64,000 bases of DNA. Source: Parnassius smintheus behrii. Its lineage: Eukaryota > Arthropoda > Insecta > Lepidoptera > Papilionidae. Below are positions 47,001 to 54,309 of the stretch, in pieces (position 1 is the stretch's first letter; the number at the start of each line of letters is the position of its first letter). The stretch is from assembly GCA_036936625.1 (NCBI GenBank), contig JAUPFT010000014.1:36592138-36656137 (forward strand), in the 5' to 3' direction. The notes under the pieces were generated by a model. That model ran no database searches. It was not told the origin of the DNA and saw only the letters and a list, made by a program, of their open reading frames with translations. Both the position numbers and the translations under genes were made by a program.

Positions 47001-49564
47001 CACTTTATATACCGCTTATTTATTTGTTTTCCTTTTACTTTTATATTACGGTTGTCTTTTAAAGGTGACCCTTTAAGGGCGGGAGGAAATGGTAACGCCA
47101 GTTAACAATCTACTTTATCAACATTACATTACATATCGCATTGAGTTCGTCCTAAGTTATATCTACTTTATCAACATGACTAGTGCATATTTTTTGTTTC
47201 CTTCCTTCCTTCCCTTTCCTACCGCACGCGCTGCCGCCGAGGTGAAAAAGAGGATCTCGGCGCGCGTCATTATACTAAGTGATATTACGCCATCCGCAAC
47301 GCACGGCCACCCGTCGCGTCTTATGTACATTAACCGCAAACCGCGCAGGACGAACATTGAGTTCTCCTGTTTATGTTTAATATTCACCGCATCAGACATT
47401 GTGTCTTTGTAACTCATAAAAGTGTGAGACGCCCCCGTAAGGGCAAAGGTGGAGAGTGTGGGACTTCACGAGACTGTTCCGGGAGTGCGTGTGCCCCGAA
47501 CCACGTGGCGAGCTCGCTGTATAGCAGACACTCCAGGAGGAAGGCGCGGCAGCCCTCATCAGGTCAGTGCGTGCTATCCCACCTATTTATTTTCCCCTTT
47601 GCCGTATGCACCAAAATTACAGTCCACTAAATCTTTATCGAAGATACCTTAAGTTACTGGCGTCTCCAAACACTAAGTACTTATTTTATGAAATGTCTCT
47701 CTTTGTTTGAAAATTTGAAAGTTGTGGAAGAATTTCTGCAGTCGAATATGCTTCAAAACACCATTTTACGTCTCTGCGTCCGAAACAAAACTTGTGACCG
47801 AAACAAATGCTCCTTGTGTGCTTGTGGCCTACAAGTCACATGTGCGGCGACAAGGTCACGCGTTGTTACGACTTCTATTGCCTTATTATTTAGATTTCTG
47901 TGTCCCAGACCAATACATAGCATAACCACAAGAAAAATTCTTTTTTAAATGCTATTTGTAGGAATTATATAACTAAAATCCTAAAATTTTATTGGAATTC
48001 TACTGAATTATGCTTCTAAATATTAAAAGAATTTACAACAAATGATGAGCATCCGCCATCACGCGTCGCTTTTACTTCAGGCTAGGCCTATGCGACATTA
48101 ACAACAGCGCCATTGAATAAATTCACAGATAATTATGTCGGCTTCGCAGGTTTTCAAATAACTTGTCTGGTAAAACAAATCTCATTAGTGAAATGATTTT
48201 GTAACAACGCCATCTACACGGTTTGTCAAGTACTACATCGACCTGCGAAGCCGAAGTAGTTCTCTGTCAGTATATTCAATAGCGCTGTTATTAATGCCTT
48301 AGCTTGCATACATTACTTGACAGGAACTGGTTTTGAGAACCAAAAAAAAATTGACTTTGGCCTGACCATAGTTCTGACGGATTTGGTCTGACACATTATC
48401 GTGATGATGGGTTAAGCTAATTAATATAACTTTGGAATAGTTTTGACCAAACAAAGATAAGTGGATTGTATTCGACGTCAGTCATTGTCGACGTCAGACG
48501 TCGTCATATTTAAATATCATTATCATTAAAATTTATCGCTTCCCTTCTTCAGAGAGATTAATAACAACATTTATTTTTAAGAACAGGCTTTATCCAGAAT
48601 GATCTCCAAAACTGACTATTGATAAATTAAAATATGCTCTGTTTTTGAACACGAATTTACTGAAACTCTAGTTCCCATTGATAATTTCCATTACCATTAC
48701 AGCTTATCAAGTCTATTGCTGAACATAGGTTACCTACTTGCCATAGTTGATACGTTTGGCAACCAGTTTTTTTTATTTAGCTGTTATCAGGAAGATGCTT
48801 CTGCCCATTTTTTTTATTCTAAGCCAGCGCATCGTTTAGATACAATCCCACCTGATGGTAAGTGGTGATGTATCCTAAGATGGTTAATCGCACTGACTTA
48901 ATAAAAAACCTATTCACTCTTATGAAGACACACACACTGTTATTGGATGTAAAGACAGATGCTGGCAACTTATTCCACTCCTTTGCTGTACGCATGATGA
49001 ACGACGTGCCCGTTTCCTAGGAAGATTTTTTTTACGCCCACGGGATGAAATGGATTTGTGAATATTTTTACACCACCACTATTTGGTAAATTTATGATTA
49101 TAATTATATAATGGATTAGGCGACTATTAAATAAATAAACAATTTTTATACAATAAGTGTACTAACATCATCCTATAGGTCAAAAAAATTCAGTAATTGA
49201 TATTATGAACTCTAAAACATATTTATACTGTAATACCTGTTTCGTATGGTGAGTGTAGAATACTGGAGACCTTTTCTACTGTAAACGACGCATTCTGCAT
49301 TTTAATATACGATAGATATAGATGTGAAGGCATCCACTAACCATCATGTGGAATGTGTGCTAATTTGTCACCCTTATTCGCAAAAAGGAAAAAATTATAA
49401 TTTAAATGATAGTATGGAGTGAAAATCCACTTTGACACGCCTTTATAACACAATTAAAATATTTTTTATCATTTCAGGTACACCCAAGTCATAAATCATT
49501 GTATATATCATTTGCGGGCAAGGAGGTTGCCCACAAAGTTTATGAAACATTGTGTCATGTTTAA
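24003..49564 (+). CDS. DM9-repeat protein with Pro/Tyr-rich N-terminus (5 exons)
   Basis: Host gene. Coding exons: 24003-24012, 29573-29866, 30065-30276, 34843-34992, 49478-49564; all junctions are GT-AG and phases 1, 1, 0, 0 agree. Together they give 753 bp, 250 residues. Residues 1 to about 100 are low-complexity and rich in Pro, Tyr, Gln and Asn. Two DM9 (DUF3421) repeats follow: the first has 'SPLWVIRARYEGDLIPGKLA' and 'YVPWGGNE', the second 'GEPLYIGRAKEQGSLTPGKV' and 'LYISFAGKEV'. DM9 proteins in insects and molluscs are cytosolic; some bind mannose and respond to infection (family knowledge, not shown here). There is no signal peptide. A hAT element lies just upstream, the introns hold many transposons, and the stop codon lies in a MITE. 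Identity as a DM9 protein is firm; function is unknown. Confidence 0.88.
24349..24426. repeat. Perfect 36-bp inverted repeat with 6-base loop
   Basis: 24349-24384 is the exact reverse complement of 24391-24426, with loop CTGTTG. The left arm is preceded by GCTAT repeats (24327-24350). It lies in intron 1 of the DM9 gene. It could be a fold-back MITE relic, a small-RNA precursor or an inverted duplication. Confidence 0.9.
24427..25448. other. DM9 intron 1, first part: nothing clear
   Basis: AT-rich intronic sequence. Around 25100-25130 a segment 'attaacaacagtgcc' resembles the end of the MITE at 48095-48298, but no full copy is visible. Confidence 0.4.
25449..25501. repeat. (AT)n microsatellite
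   Basis: About 52 bp of alternating A and T. A shorter tract of about 24 bp lies at 25953-25976. Confidence 0.95.
26550..27965. repeat. Diverged inverted repeat pair in intron 1
   Basis: 26550-26840 matches the reverse complement of about 27600-27965, with mismatches and an insertion near 27850-27945 in the second copy. Shared segments include 'ataacatcatt'-type AT sequence and 'gagttttggtgctctcact'. No coding. It probably represents two opposite copies of one unidentified non-autonomous element. Confidence 0.65.
27040..29010. repeat. Cluster of GACGTCCATAT / ATATGGACGTC dyads
   Basis: At least eleven full or near copies: about 27042, 27292, 27336, 27374, 27417, 28119, 28207, 28858, 28938, 28952 and 29001. 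Several face each other to form hairpins: 27291-27346, 27371-27427 and 28938-28958 (the last a perfect 8-bp stem). Segment 27250-27400 is also an inverted match of 28110-28270. The element type is not recognised. Confidence 0.6.
28290..28670 (-). mobile_element. tRNA-headed SINE in DM9 intron 1
   Basis: On the minus strand a tRNA-like head carries box A (gtctagtggttg) and box B (gggttcgaatctc), followed by a body with 'cgtaaagccgatggtcctgc'. This head resembles widespread lepidopteran SINEs. It is inserted antisense to the host gene. Confidence 0.75.
29024..29096. repeat. (TA)n microsatellite
   Basis: About 72 bp of alternating T and A, just downstream of the GACGTCC cluster. Confidence 0.95.
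29573..29866 (+). CDS. DM9 gene exon 2 (Pro/Tyr-rich region)
   Basis: Acceptor 'tctaatttacag', donor 'gggc|gtgagt'. 294 bp, encoding a low-complexity segment with PQYPPPQNP, QIYNPANAPPPS and YPYQPGP. Such Pro/Tyr/Gln-rich tails resemble those of galectin-3 or annexin-type proteins (an analogy only). Confidence 0.85.
30065..30276 (+). CDS. DM9 gene exon 3 (first DM9 repeat)
   Basis: Acceptor 'ttggaatttcag', donor 'attgag|gtaaaa'. 212 bp. Encodes IEWIPTTPRDAPTLSDKAV, then the first DM9 repeat with 'YDGSPLWVIRARYEGDL' and 'YVPWGGNENPV'. Confidence 0.88.
30277..31400. other. DM9 intron 3, first part
   Basis: Mostly AT-rich. A CpG-rich stretch at 30860-31070 holds repeated 'cgcgcgg' and 'ccgcgcg' motifs of unknown origin. 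No gene seen. Confidence 0.4.
31402..31439. repeat. Perfect 38-bp palindrome at LINE 5' junction
   Basis: Symmetric about 31420/31421 (GGT|ACC) with no loop. Its right half runs into the 5' end of the truncated RTE fragment, so it may be a by-product of twin-priming or of a fold-back during insertion. Confidence 0.85.
31430..31735 (+). mobile_element. RTE LINE 3' fragment
   Basis: Encodes the last 80-90 residues of RTE ORF2: FGHVERMNEERVTKQ, GRPRKKF and RRACMRRYMDVKEAKEV, ending AYPSG and TGA at 31698-31700. Strongly 5'-truncated. Related to, but not the same subfamily as, the element at 14509-17752. Confidence 0.8.
31736..32010 (+). mobile_element. SINE-like repeat with LINE-type tail
   Basis: About 260 bp ending 'accatcaggtggactgtatg' then 'ccctatcctataaaaaaaa'. 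It recurs in reverse orientation at 38325-38585, and as weaker copies at about 32040-32140 and 49235-49395. The tail resembles that of the CR1/Jockey-type LINE in this window, which suggests shared retroposition machinery (inference). Confidence 0.7.
32140..34030. other. DM9 intron 3, middle: no gene
   Basis: AT-rich. A segment at 33600-33680 with 'cccacgcgagtgaagtcgcg' resembles the 3' end of common lepidopteran non-autonomous elements, and 32800-32900 resembles another repeat ('gatttccatgaaatgttgtg'). Neither has clear boundaries. Confidence 0.4.
34034..34783 (-). mobile_element. CR1/Jockey-type LINE, heavily 5'-truncated, in intron 3
   Basis: Minus-strand copy of the 3' third of the family at 8781. 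It runs from the T-run at 34034 to about 34783. Segment 34094-34663 is an open frame for the RT thumb and C-terminus (KKLGVLSRAGQYFMPAHR, YCSHLWAGAP, RTTSLWNSLPP). It ends only about 60 bp before the splice acceptor of DM9 exon 4. Confidence 0.85.
34843..34992 (+). CDS. DM9 gene exon 4 (second DM9 repeat, start)
   Basis: Acceptor 'ttatttttgcag', donor 'ggaaag|gtgagc'. 150 bp, phase 0 on both sides. Encodes VCCARPERIRWVETRDGSIP, then SSGEPLYIGRAKEQGSLTPGK, the most conserved DM9 block. Confidence 0.9.
34993..36418. other. DM9 intron 4, first part: nothing clear
   Basis: AT-rich intron sequence without coding frames or recognisable repeats. Confidence 0.45.
36693..37993 (+). mobile_element. 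mariner element
   Basis: About 1.3 kb with inverted ends sharing 'tctgtgta' and 'atcgggaat(a/t)tgtcaataaa', flanked by TA (36691-36692 and 37994-37995). Inserted within the larger DNA transposon at 36419-40844. Confidence 0.88.
36884..37942 (+). pseudogene. mariner transposase with two frameshifts
   Basis: DD34D transposase for cut-and-paste transposition. The N-terminal paired-like HTH region reads FCVSNDISCGESLKMLRNT, SKTRAYEWYKAFKEGRE and DLPRSGRPST. Catalytic residues occur in ITGDETWVYEYD, HHDNAPSH and SPDVAPSDFFLFP; exactly 34 residues separate the second and third Asp. The frame changes between about 37285 and 37321, and again at the T-run near 37468-37475, so the gene is dead. The last part (37487-37942) is open to a TAA. 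Confidence 0.88.
38030..38220 (+). repeat. 72-bp tandem repeat, about 2.7 copies
   Basis: The segment 'tgatctgtgtcga' and its neighbours recur at 38043, 38115 and 38187, a 72-bp (24-codon) period. One frame is open across all copies (units with KSYLFR and DLCR). It lies between the mariner and the SINE-like repeat. No known protein is recognised. Confidence 0.75.
38325..38585 (-). mobile_element. SINE-like repeat with LINE-type tail
   Basis: Reverse-orientation copy of 31736-32010, starting with a run of about 22 T (complement of the A tail) and 'ataggatagggtgacaaacg'. Nested in the 4.4-kb DNA transposon. Confidence 0.75.
38586..40330 (+). pseudogene. Decayed DUF7869-type transposon protein
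   Basis: Conceptual fragments in several frames: a Ser-rich N-terminal tract (about 38735-38830), a Lys/Arg-rich 'KSRRSVPKKVIKKGCGC', 'GDVFVFDYKRKLNIMHFTVS', 'NRGADEIGSCLL', then 'DLVFYSDNCCGQNKNRYIVG' and 'GHTQNEGDSVHSVIEKQIK', then 'GPIYVPSQYVQIIKQAKK'. The SDNC-GQNKN and GHTxNExDSxHSxIE motifs are those of a common insect transposon-borne protein family with a DUF7869 domain (recalled, not searched). Many stops; not functional. Confidence 0.6.
40845..41412. other. DM9 intron 4, between elements
   Basis: AT-rich, no gene or clear repeat seen. Confidence 0.45.
41418..41996 (+). repeat. BEL element 5' LTR
   Basis: 579 bp, TG...CA ends. The first 14 and last 15 bases include short inverted motifs (ggtaacgccag / ttactggcg). 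Confidence 0.93.
42472..46838 (+). pseudogene. BEL/Pao gag-pol with frameshift and missing integrase core
   Basis: Gag-protease-RT-RNase H polyprotein. ATG 42472 opens a frame of 892 codons: DUF1759-type Gag ('MPFSGDIRSWPLFYASFKST'), Cys/His-rich zinc knuckles ('CVNCLSLSHRVSSC'), an aspartic protease ('ILLDSAAQSHFM') and the start of RT ('MTADCRQQFLQI'). The frame changes in the repetitive 'ttcggtttcggttcggttt' near 45128-45150 and continues to 46838 with 'YMDDIAFSM', RNase H ('GFSDASEHAYGAVVYI') and the integrase zinc region ('FWILSARRIVR'). The next codons are already the typical C-terminal 'RPVARICPLP' and stop. The catalytic core of integrase is therefore deleted, while the natural end of pol is kept. 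It is unable to integrate by itself. Confidence 0.9.
47090..47668 (+). repeat. BEL element 3' LTR
   Basis: 579 bp, same length as the 5' LTR, with about four substitutions (for example near 47202, 47504, 47545 and 47601). Confidence 0.93.
48095..48298. mobile_element. MITE-like fold-back element
   Basis: About 204 bp whose ends are inverted matches: 'cattaacaacagcgccattg' at the left against the complement of 'caatagcgctgttattaatg' at the right. The match extends inward to 'cggcttcgcaggt'. No coding. In DM9 intron 4. Confidence 0.7.
48830..49030 (-). mobile_element. LINE 3' fragment, decayed
   Basis: On the minus strand it encodes 'RTAKEWNKLPASVF', the very conserved C-terminal motif of CR1/Jockey-group RT, then a tail with 'cttaccatcaggtggga'. 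Confidence 0.55.
49235..49395 (+). mobile_element. Diverged SINE-like repeat copy
   Basis: Weak copy of 31790-32000 ('ttcgtatggtgagtgtagaa' and 'ccatcatgtggaatgtgtgc'), with deletions. It ends about 80 bp before DM9 exon 5. Confidence 0.6.
49478..49564 (+). CDS. DM9 gene exon 5 (end of second DM9 repeat, stop)
   Basis: Acceptor 'tatcatttcag', phase 0. It encodes VHPSHKSLYISFAGKEVAHK, then VYETLCHV and TAA at 49562-49564. The HPSH and G-KEV blocks are the expected end of a DM9 repeat. The three stop bases are the first three bases of a MITE. Confidence 0.88.
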   Translation, partial: VHPSHKSLYISFAGKEVAHKVYETLCHV

Positions 49565-50313
49565 GCTAGTTTCACTCTGGCGTGTCGCCGGTCTAGTATG
49601 GCACAGGCGGTCGACTTAGCCTTTTCACAATAGAGATAGACATACGTAGATTGGATGATAATTCTGAGTCGATTTCGTTTATGCATCCAGCTCTAAAGAT
49701 CTATAACTAGGTCTCGTGTCCGTCGGATCCATATGCGTACCAACAACACAGTGCGTACTTGTATCCCGGGTCGAAGCTGTCGGTACTGTCTGATCGGTAT
49801 TCGGATAGTATCCATCCGGACCTATCCATCTCTATTTCACAGTCTTGTGTGATGCGTGCGCATACAGCATGTAGTTCCATGTTTGCAGTCATGGAAACAG
49901 TAATTTAAAAAAAAATAATATCTGTTCTATACATATCACTACGACTAACAAAAAAGCTATGCCAGTCGAAAAGAAATATTATTCGGCGCGTTTATTGAAA
50001 GATACGCTGTATTCGTACAAAATGATAAAAATAGACTGCGAAATGCGGGGTTCGAATGAAGTTATCGAAAATCGATAAAACTGTAAAAATGAAGTCGATT
50101 TAATTTATTTTATAGTTTTCTATAGCGTTAGCCATCGTAGAATATCATCTTGGCTACCCTCGTCGATTTCTACTCATCGATTTCATGACAGTACAATAGA
50201 CAGACATACATGCTTTGCGATTTGTCCGGCGTATGCAGGGCTTATGAAACGATTGAGCGTGTCGAGAAATGAAACGTGACCGACGATACGCTACACAGTG
50301 AAAGGAGCCTTAG
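49562..50313. mobile_element. MITE inserted at the DM9 gene 3' end
   Basis: 752 bp with imperfect inverted ends: TAAGCTAGTTTCACTCTG at the left, and at the right the complement reads CTAAGGCTCCTTTCACTGTG, with further matches inward (cgtgtcgccggtc / cgtatcgtcggtc). CATGTT is repeated on both sides (49556-49561 and 50314-50319), a probable target duplication. No ORF. The superfamily is not certain. Confidence 0.7.
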
Positions 50314-50426
50314 CATGTTGATTGCAAGCAATGTAGCAATCTTTTATTTTATATGTTGTATAATTCACGAGACTATTTTAAGAATTTACTGTAATGTTTT
50401 TTATTATTACTTTTTAAGAATTATTA

Positions 50427-50432
50427 AATAAA
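50427..50432 (+). promoter_or_regulatory. Candidate poly(A) signal of the DM9 gene
   Basis: AATAAA about 860 bp after the stop codon, downstream of the MITE. Another AATAAA lies near 50555. Neither can be chosen without transcript data. Confidence 0.3.
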
Positions 50433-51383
50433 AAGCATTGTTGTTGTTGGTGTTTTATAGTCTAGCAACGTATTTTTCTTAGATGTACAATTTATAGAAT
50501 TGTAAGCATTTTTTATATATAATATGGTATGTGGTCTGCATTTTGGTAACATTAAATAAAAGTGAATTTTGTCTCATTTCGTTTTATTATATTATTCTAA
50601 GTACTTAACGAAAACTAGTAAAAAAAAAACAGGTCAAATTAAATTACGTCGCAATTATTTTAATTATACAGAATGATTTTCGCTTATCACGTGTGATCCT
50701 TTTAATAAAATCAAAAAATAAATACAATACTAAGAGGCTGTGCCATTTTCTTAAATCCATTATAGTACACGAAACCCAAGCCTAAGCTTGGCGGTGAATT
50801 GAAAATATCAGGACAACGTGGCGGATCCTTCCCTGCTACAAAATTTTAGAAATAAGATGAACGTACCCAGCAACGGGACGTTTTTAGACTGCAACTGCAC
50901 TTTCCTAAAACTGTTTTTGTTAAAATATTTTGTCTTTCTTAAATATTTCTAATTTGTATGGCAACTGGGCAATTAAGGAATTAATATCACATGTTAATTT
51001 TTAGAGACCCTGACCCAAAATACATAAAATTACATGTTTTGTAATAGCAATTTAGTAACTAGTTATGAGAGTATTTTATTAACACTAGGTATTTTCGATT
51101 TTGATTTTCGTGAAGTTAAATTGTGCGTCTACAACGACTTCGTTCTTAAGGTATATAAATATTATTAAAAAAACAGTCCCTTTAGTACAACACCATCTAA
51201 CAAGGCTTTAGTTATGCGGTTAGACATTAGATATTTGTTAATAGTTCATATAAATATGTGTGTAAGGTATATATGTTATGGACCAAGTGATCAATCACGG
51301 CACTATTTAAATGCCCGGGCAATATGAATGGCAAGTCAAATCGGGCTACGTAATTAATCCTATACTACTAAACGAGCAATTCT

Positions 51384-51425
<42 letters not shown>

Positions 51426-54062
51426 ATCGGGATCTCGGAAACGGCTCCAACGATTTTCATAAAATTTAGTGTCCAGGGAGTTTCGGGGATAATAAATCGA
51501 TCTAGCTAGGATTTATTTTTAGAAAATGTCTTTTTGTCCGTGTTTTTAGGCAATGAAAAACTGCTACAATATCGTTAGAATAAGATGGTAAATTTTGACG
51601 GATTGGTAGTGATTATAAATAGCTTAATTCGTATAATGGTCGGTCACAGAATCTAAAAACCCCGGTTCGAGCCCAGACCGACAGACCGAGTTTTTTAATT
51701 TTTTTTTCATGTTCCTTTCTTTTTTGAGAAAATCTATTTTTTCGAGCCCTTTTTTTAGTATTTTTTAAAAACACGAAAATTTTAATTAAAATAATTGCAC
51801 TCATGATTTTATTCAAATAACCAGTTCCGTTTTTTCTGTTATGTCGCTAAGATCAAAAAATATTATTTATATTTCATCAGTATGTAATTTGTATCTAAAT
51901 ATAATTTCCAAAACACACGAATTAAAAAAATCGAGCGAAAAATACCGAGCAAAGCTCCGTCAACCGGGTACTACTGATTTAAACTTCATTATTTATCAAG
52001 TTGTCTGGTCGTTAAAGTCGTTATGAATGCTACGTAACTCAATTTGATAATTATAACCTAACCTAACCATGTTAATCACTTAAGACAATAAGTTGATAAG
52101 GTACCAAAAATGTGAAAGTAGGGAAGAACCACTGCAATATCAAATGACAGTAATTTGGTATTCCTTCCTTGGCGTTGCAAAGAAAAAATACCTTTGATGA
52201 AAAACTTTATTCGCATCGTTTTTAACATGATGCGTGCGTTACCGGGCAAATTTTGCCTTATATGCGAGTTGCAGTGGGGCATCGATTCTTTCGTTTTTTC
52301 CATATGGTGCGTCATTCATACACACATTCACTATTAAATATTGTAAATAGGCAAGAGACAAATATATGCTACGAATTGTTACCTTAAATTCTACCAATAT
52401 AATCTATCTAAATAATACAAGTCATATTTGGATTGTGTGTATTATTCGATAAAAATATTTCTTGTGTGCGGTACCAGTCATATGCGACTTGTACGCACGC
52501 ACTCGTCTGGTAAAGCACCACGGAAGCAGGCAAAATTCAAAAAGTTCTCTCGTTAGTGTGTTGTGCAATACATGTTTATCGATTGTGAGAGTGTATCGAT
52601 TTTTTGTTCGCATCAAATATTCGCAGAATATTACATAAATAATAAAAAAATCAATGAAACGGTCACGTAGGATGTAACAATTTGTAGGTGACAGGAAAGA
52701 AAGACGATCATAATTTGGTTATTTCTGGGAAGCAATAAAACATTGGCAATATCCCCATCGAATTAAAAAAAATCCAAAGTTCCAAAGTGTCTAAAAGTTT
52801 CAAACCAGTTACATTGTACTATCGTTTATAACAAGGGGGTTGAAATGGTACAGGAAACAAATGATGGATTTGTTATTTGGAACTTGCATGGTAATTGCTT
52901 AGATCGTGTGTAACATGATTCATAATAAAAAAAATAAAATCTTAAATATTATTAACTGCGTGAGAGTAAGTCTCGAATAGTCGTTAAACAATCTAATAAT
53001 TTGTAACGATAATTATAATACAGCTACTAATACTTTTTTTTGTTATTATGTTTTAATTTTAACTAATGAATCAATCCATTTTGTTTTCTACTTTTACCTG
53101 ACACAAAATAAAAAATATAGATATCGATATTTTTGTTTTAGCTACAGCCCATCACTAGCTCAGCATATGTCGATATCTCTTATGTTGCTAGTTCTGCTGA
53201 CGCTGCACCAGGTAAAATTTTGACTTGGATATTTATAAAGCCTTGCATTTTCTAAAATACTTATTAAGTGTTGATGCTGAGGCATAACTTAATAATTTCA
53301 CTCCTAAACTAACCTCTAATAATACTAAAATGGTCTTACTTAGGTTTATTGTGGAAATGTAGTCATAATAATGAAGGGTTCTGTACAAATCCTCAATGTC
53401 TGTTAACGCACTAGAATAGAATAGAATAGATTTCAGGCAGTTACAAGTCATATTTTTCTTGTACCGCACTAAGTCAGGAAAATTAAACGCTGTCAACGTG
53501 TTAAGTGTTAAATAAGTATGTGACCTTAAACCTAACCTATCCTTTTATTACTCTGCCCAATAAGTAACGCACTTTATTCACAAAGCCCGATCAGTTTATT
53601 TCAATACTTTTATCACACTGCCTACTCACTCATATTGGGCATTATGAATAATGCTCTCTATTAGTCACTTTGTCCATAACATATACCTACTTAACATAGT
53701 CTTTAGTGATTTAGTACACTGAAAGTTATCATTAGAATGAAAATTTCTATACAAAAAATTACTATTTAAGTATATCTATATTTTATATTCCAACTTAATA
53801 ATATGAGGTGATATATTATCTATGAATTGATAAACTTTAACTTTGTAATATAATCACATAAATATCACAGGATAATAAATATTTTATATCAATTATAAAT
53901 CCTCTATCTCTTAAACCTTAATATAAAAAGTGTTATTCATCAATATTATATTATAGGAAATAATAACACTAAAGTATTGCATTCGGAATTTAGTGAAGAG
54001 TAAAATATCACTTTATGAAATTAACAACACGATTTTTTCAATTCATATGTATTATTTACATA
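50433..54062. other. Intergenic region between convergent genes
   Basis: AT-rich. It contains a (TA)n tract at 51386-51420, followed by a common repeat ('cgggatctcggaaacggctc', 51428-51540) and a tRNA box B-like remnant (ccggttcgagccc, 51662-51674). Otherwise no gene or clear element is seen. Confidence 0.45.
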
Positions 54063-54309
54063 TCAGAGATTAGCTCGATTGCAAATCATACTTTCCGTAA
54101 GGCCCATCTCTATTTGCGATTGAGTGACGTTGTCGTTATTAGAAATATCCATTATTTCAGGTTCTTTTTTGTTTTTATCTGAATCCTCTTCCTTAGATTC
54201 AAATCCTTTGTTATCAACTCCACTTTTCTCAAGTTTAGACTCTGATTTCATTTCATTTTCTTTGTCATTTGAATCCACTGGGTGTTTCTTGTTCGCTAAA
54301 TACAACCAT
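54063..54309 (-). CDS. SLC46-like gene, last exon
   Basis: Acceptor (minus strand) 'tttttattcag|ATGG'. The exon's first base completes a Leu codon. It encodes WLYLANKKH, then about 70 residues rich in Lys, Glu, Asp, Ser and Asn. Confidence 0.78.

Larger units (their letters stand above)
41418..47668 (+). mobile_element. BEL/Pao LTR retrotransposon, integrase core deleted
   Basis: 6251 bp. LTRs of 579 bp (41418-41996 and 47090-47668) begin TGGTAACGCC and end GGCGTCTCCA; they differ at about four positions. A 5-bp duplication AACAC flanks the element (41413-41417 and 47669-47673), as expected for BEL. A purine-rich tract (aagggcgggaggaaa, about 47075-47089) precedes the 3' LTR. It lies in sense orientation in DM9 intron 4. 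Confidence 0.94.

Noticed and set aside
49707..49892. 61-codon minus-strand frame after the DM9 gene
   Set aside because: It lies wholly inside the MITE 49562-50313 and shows no recognisable domain.
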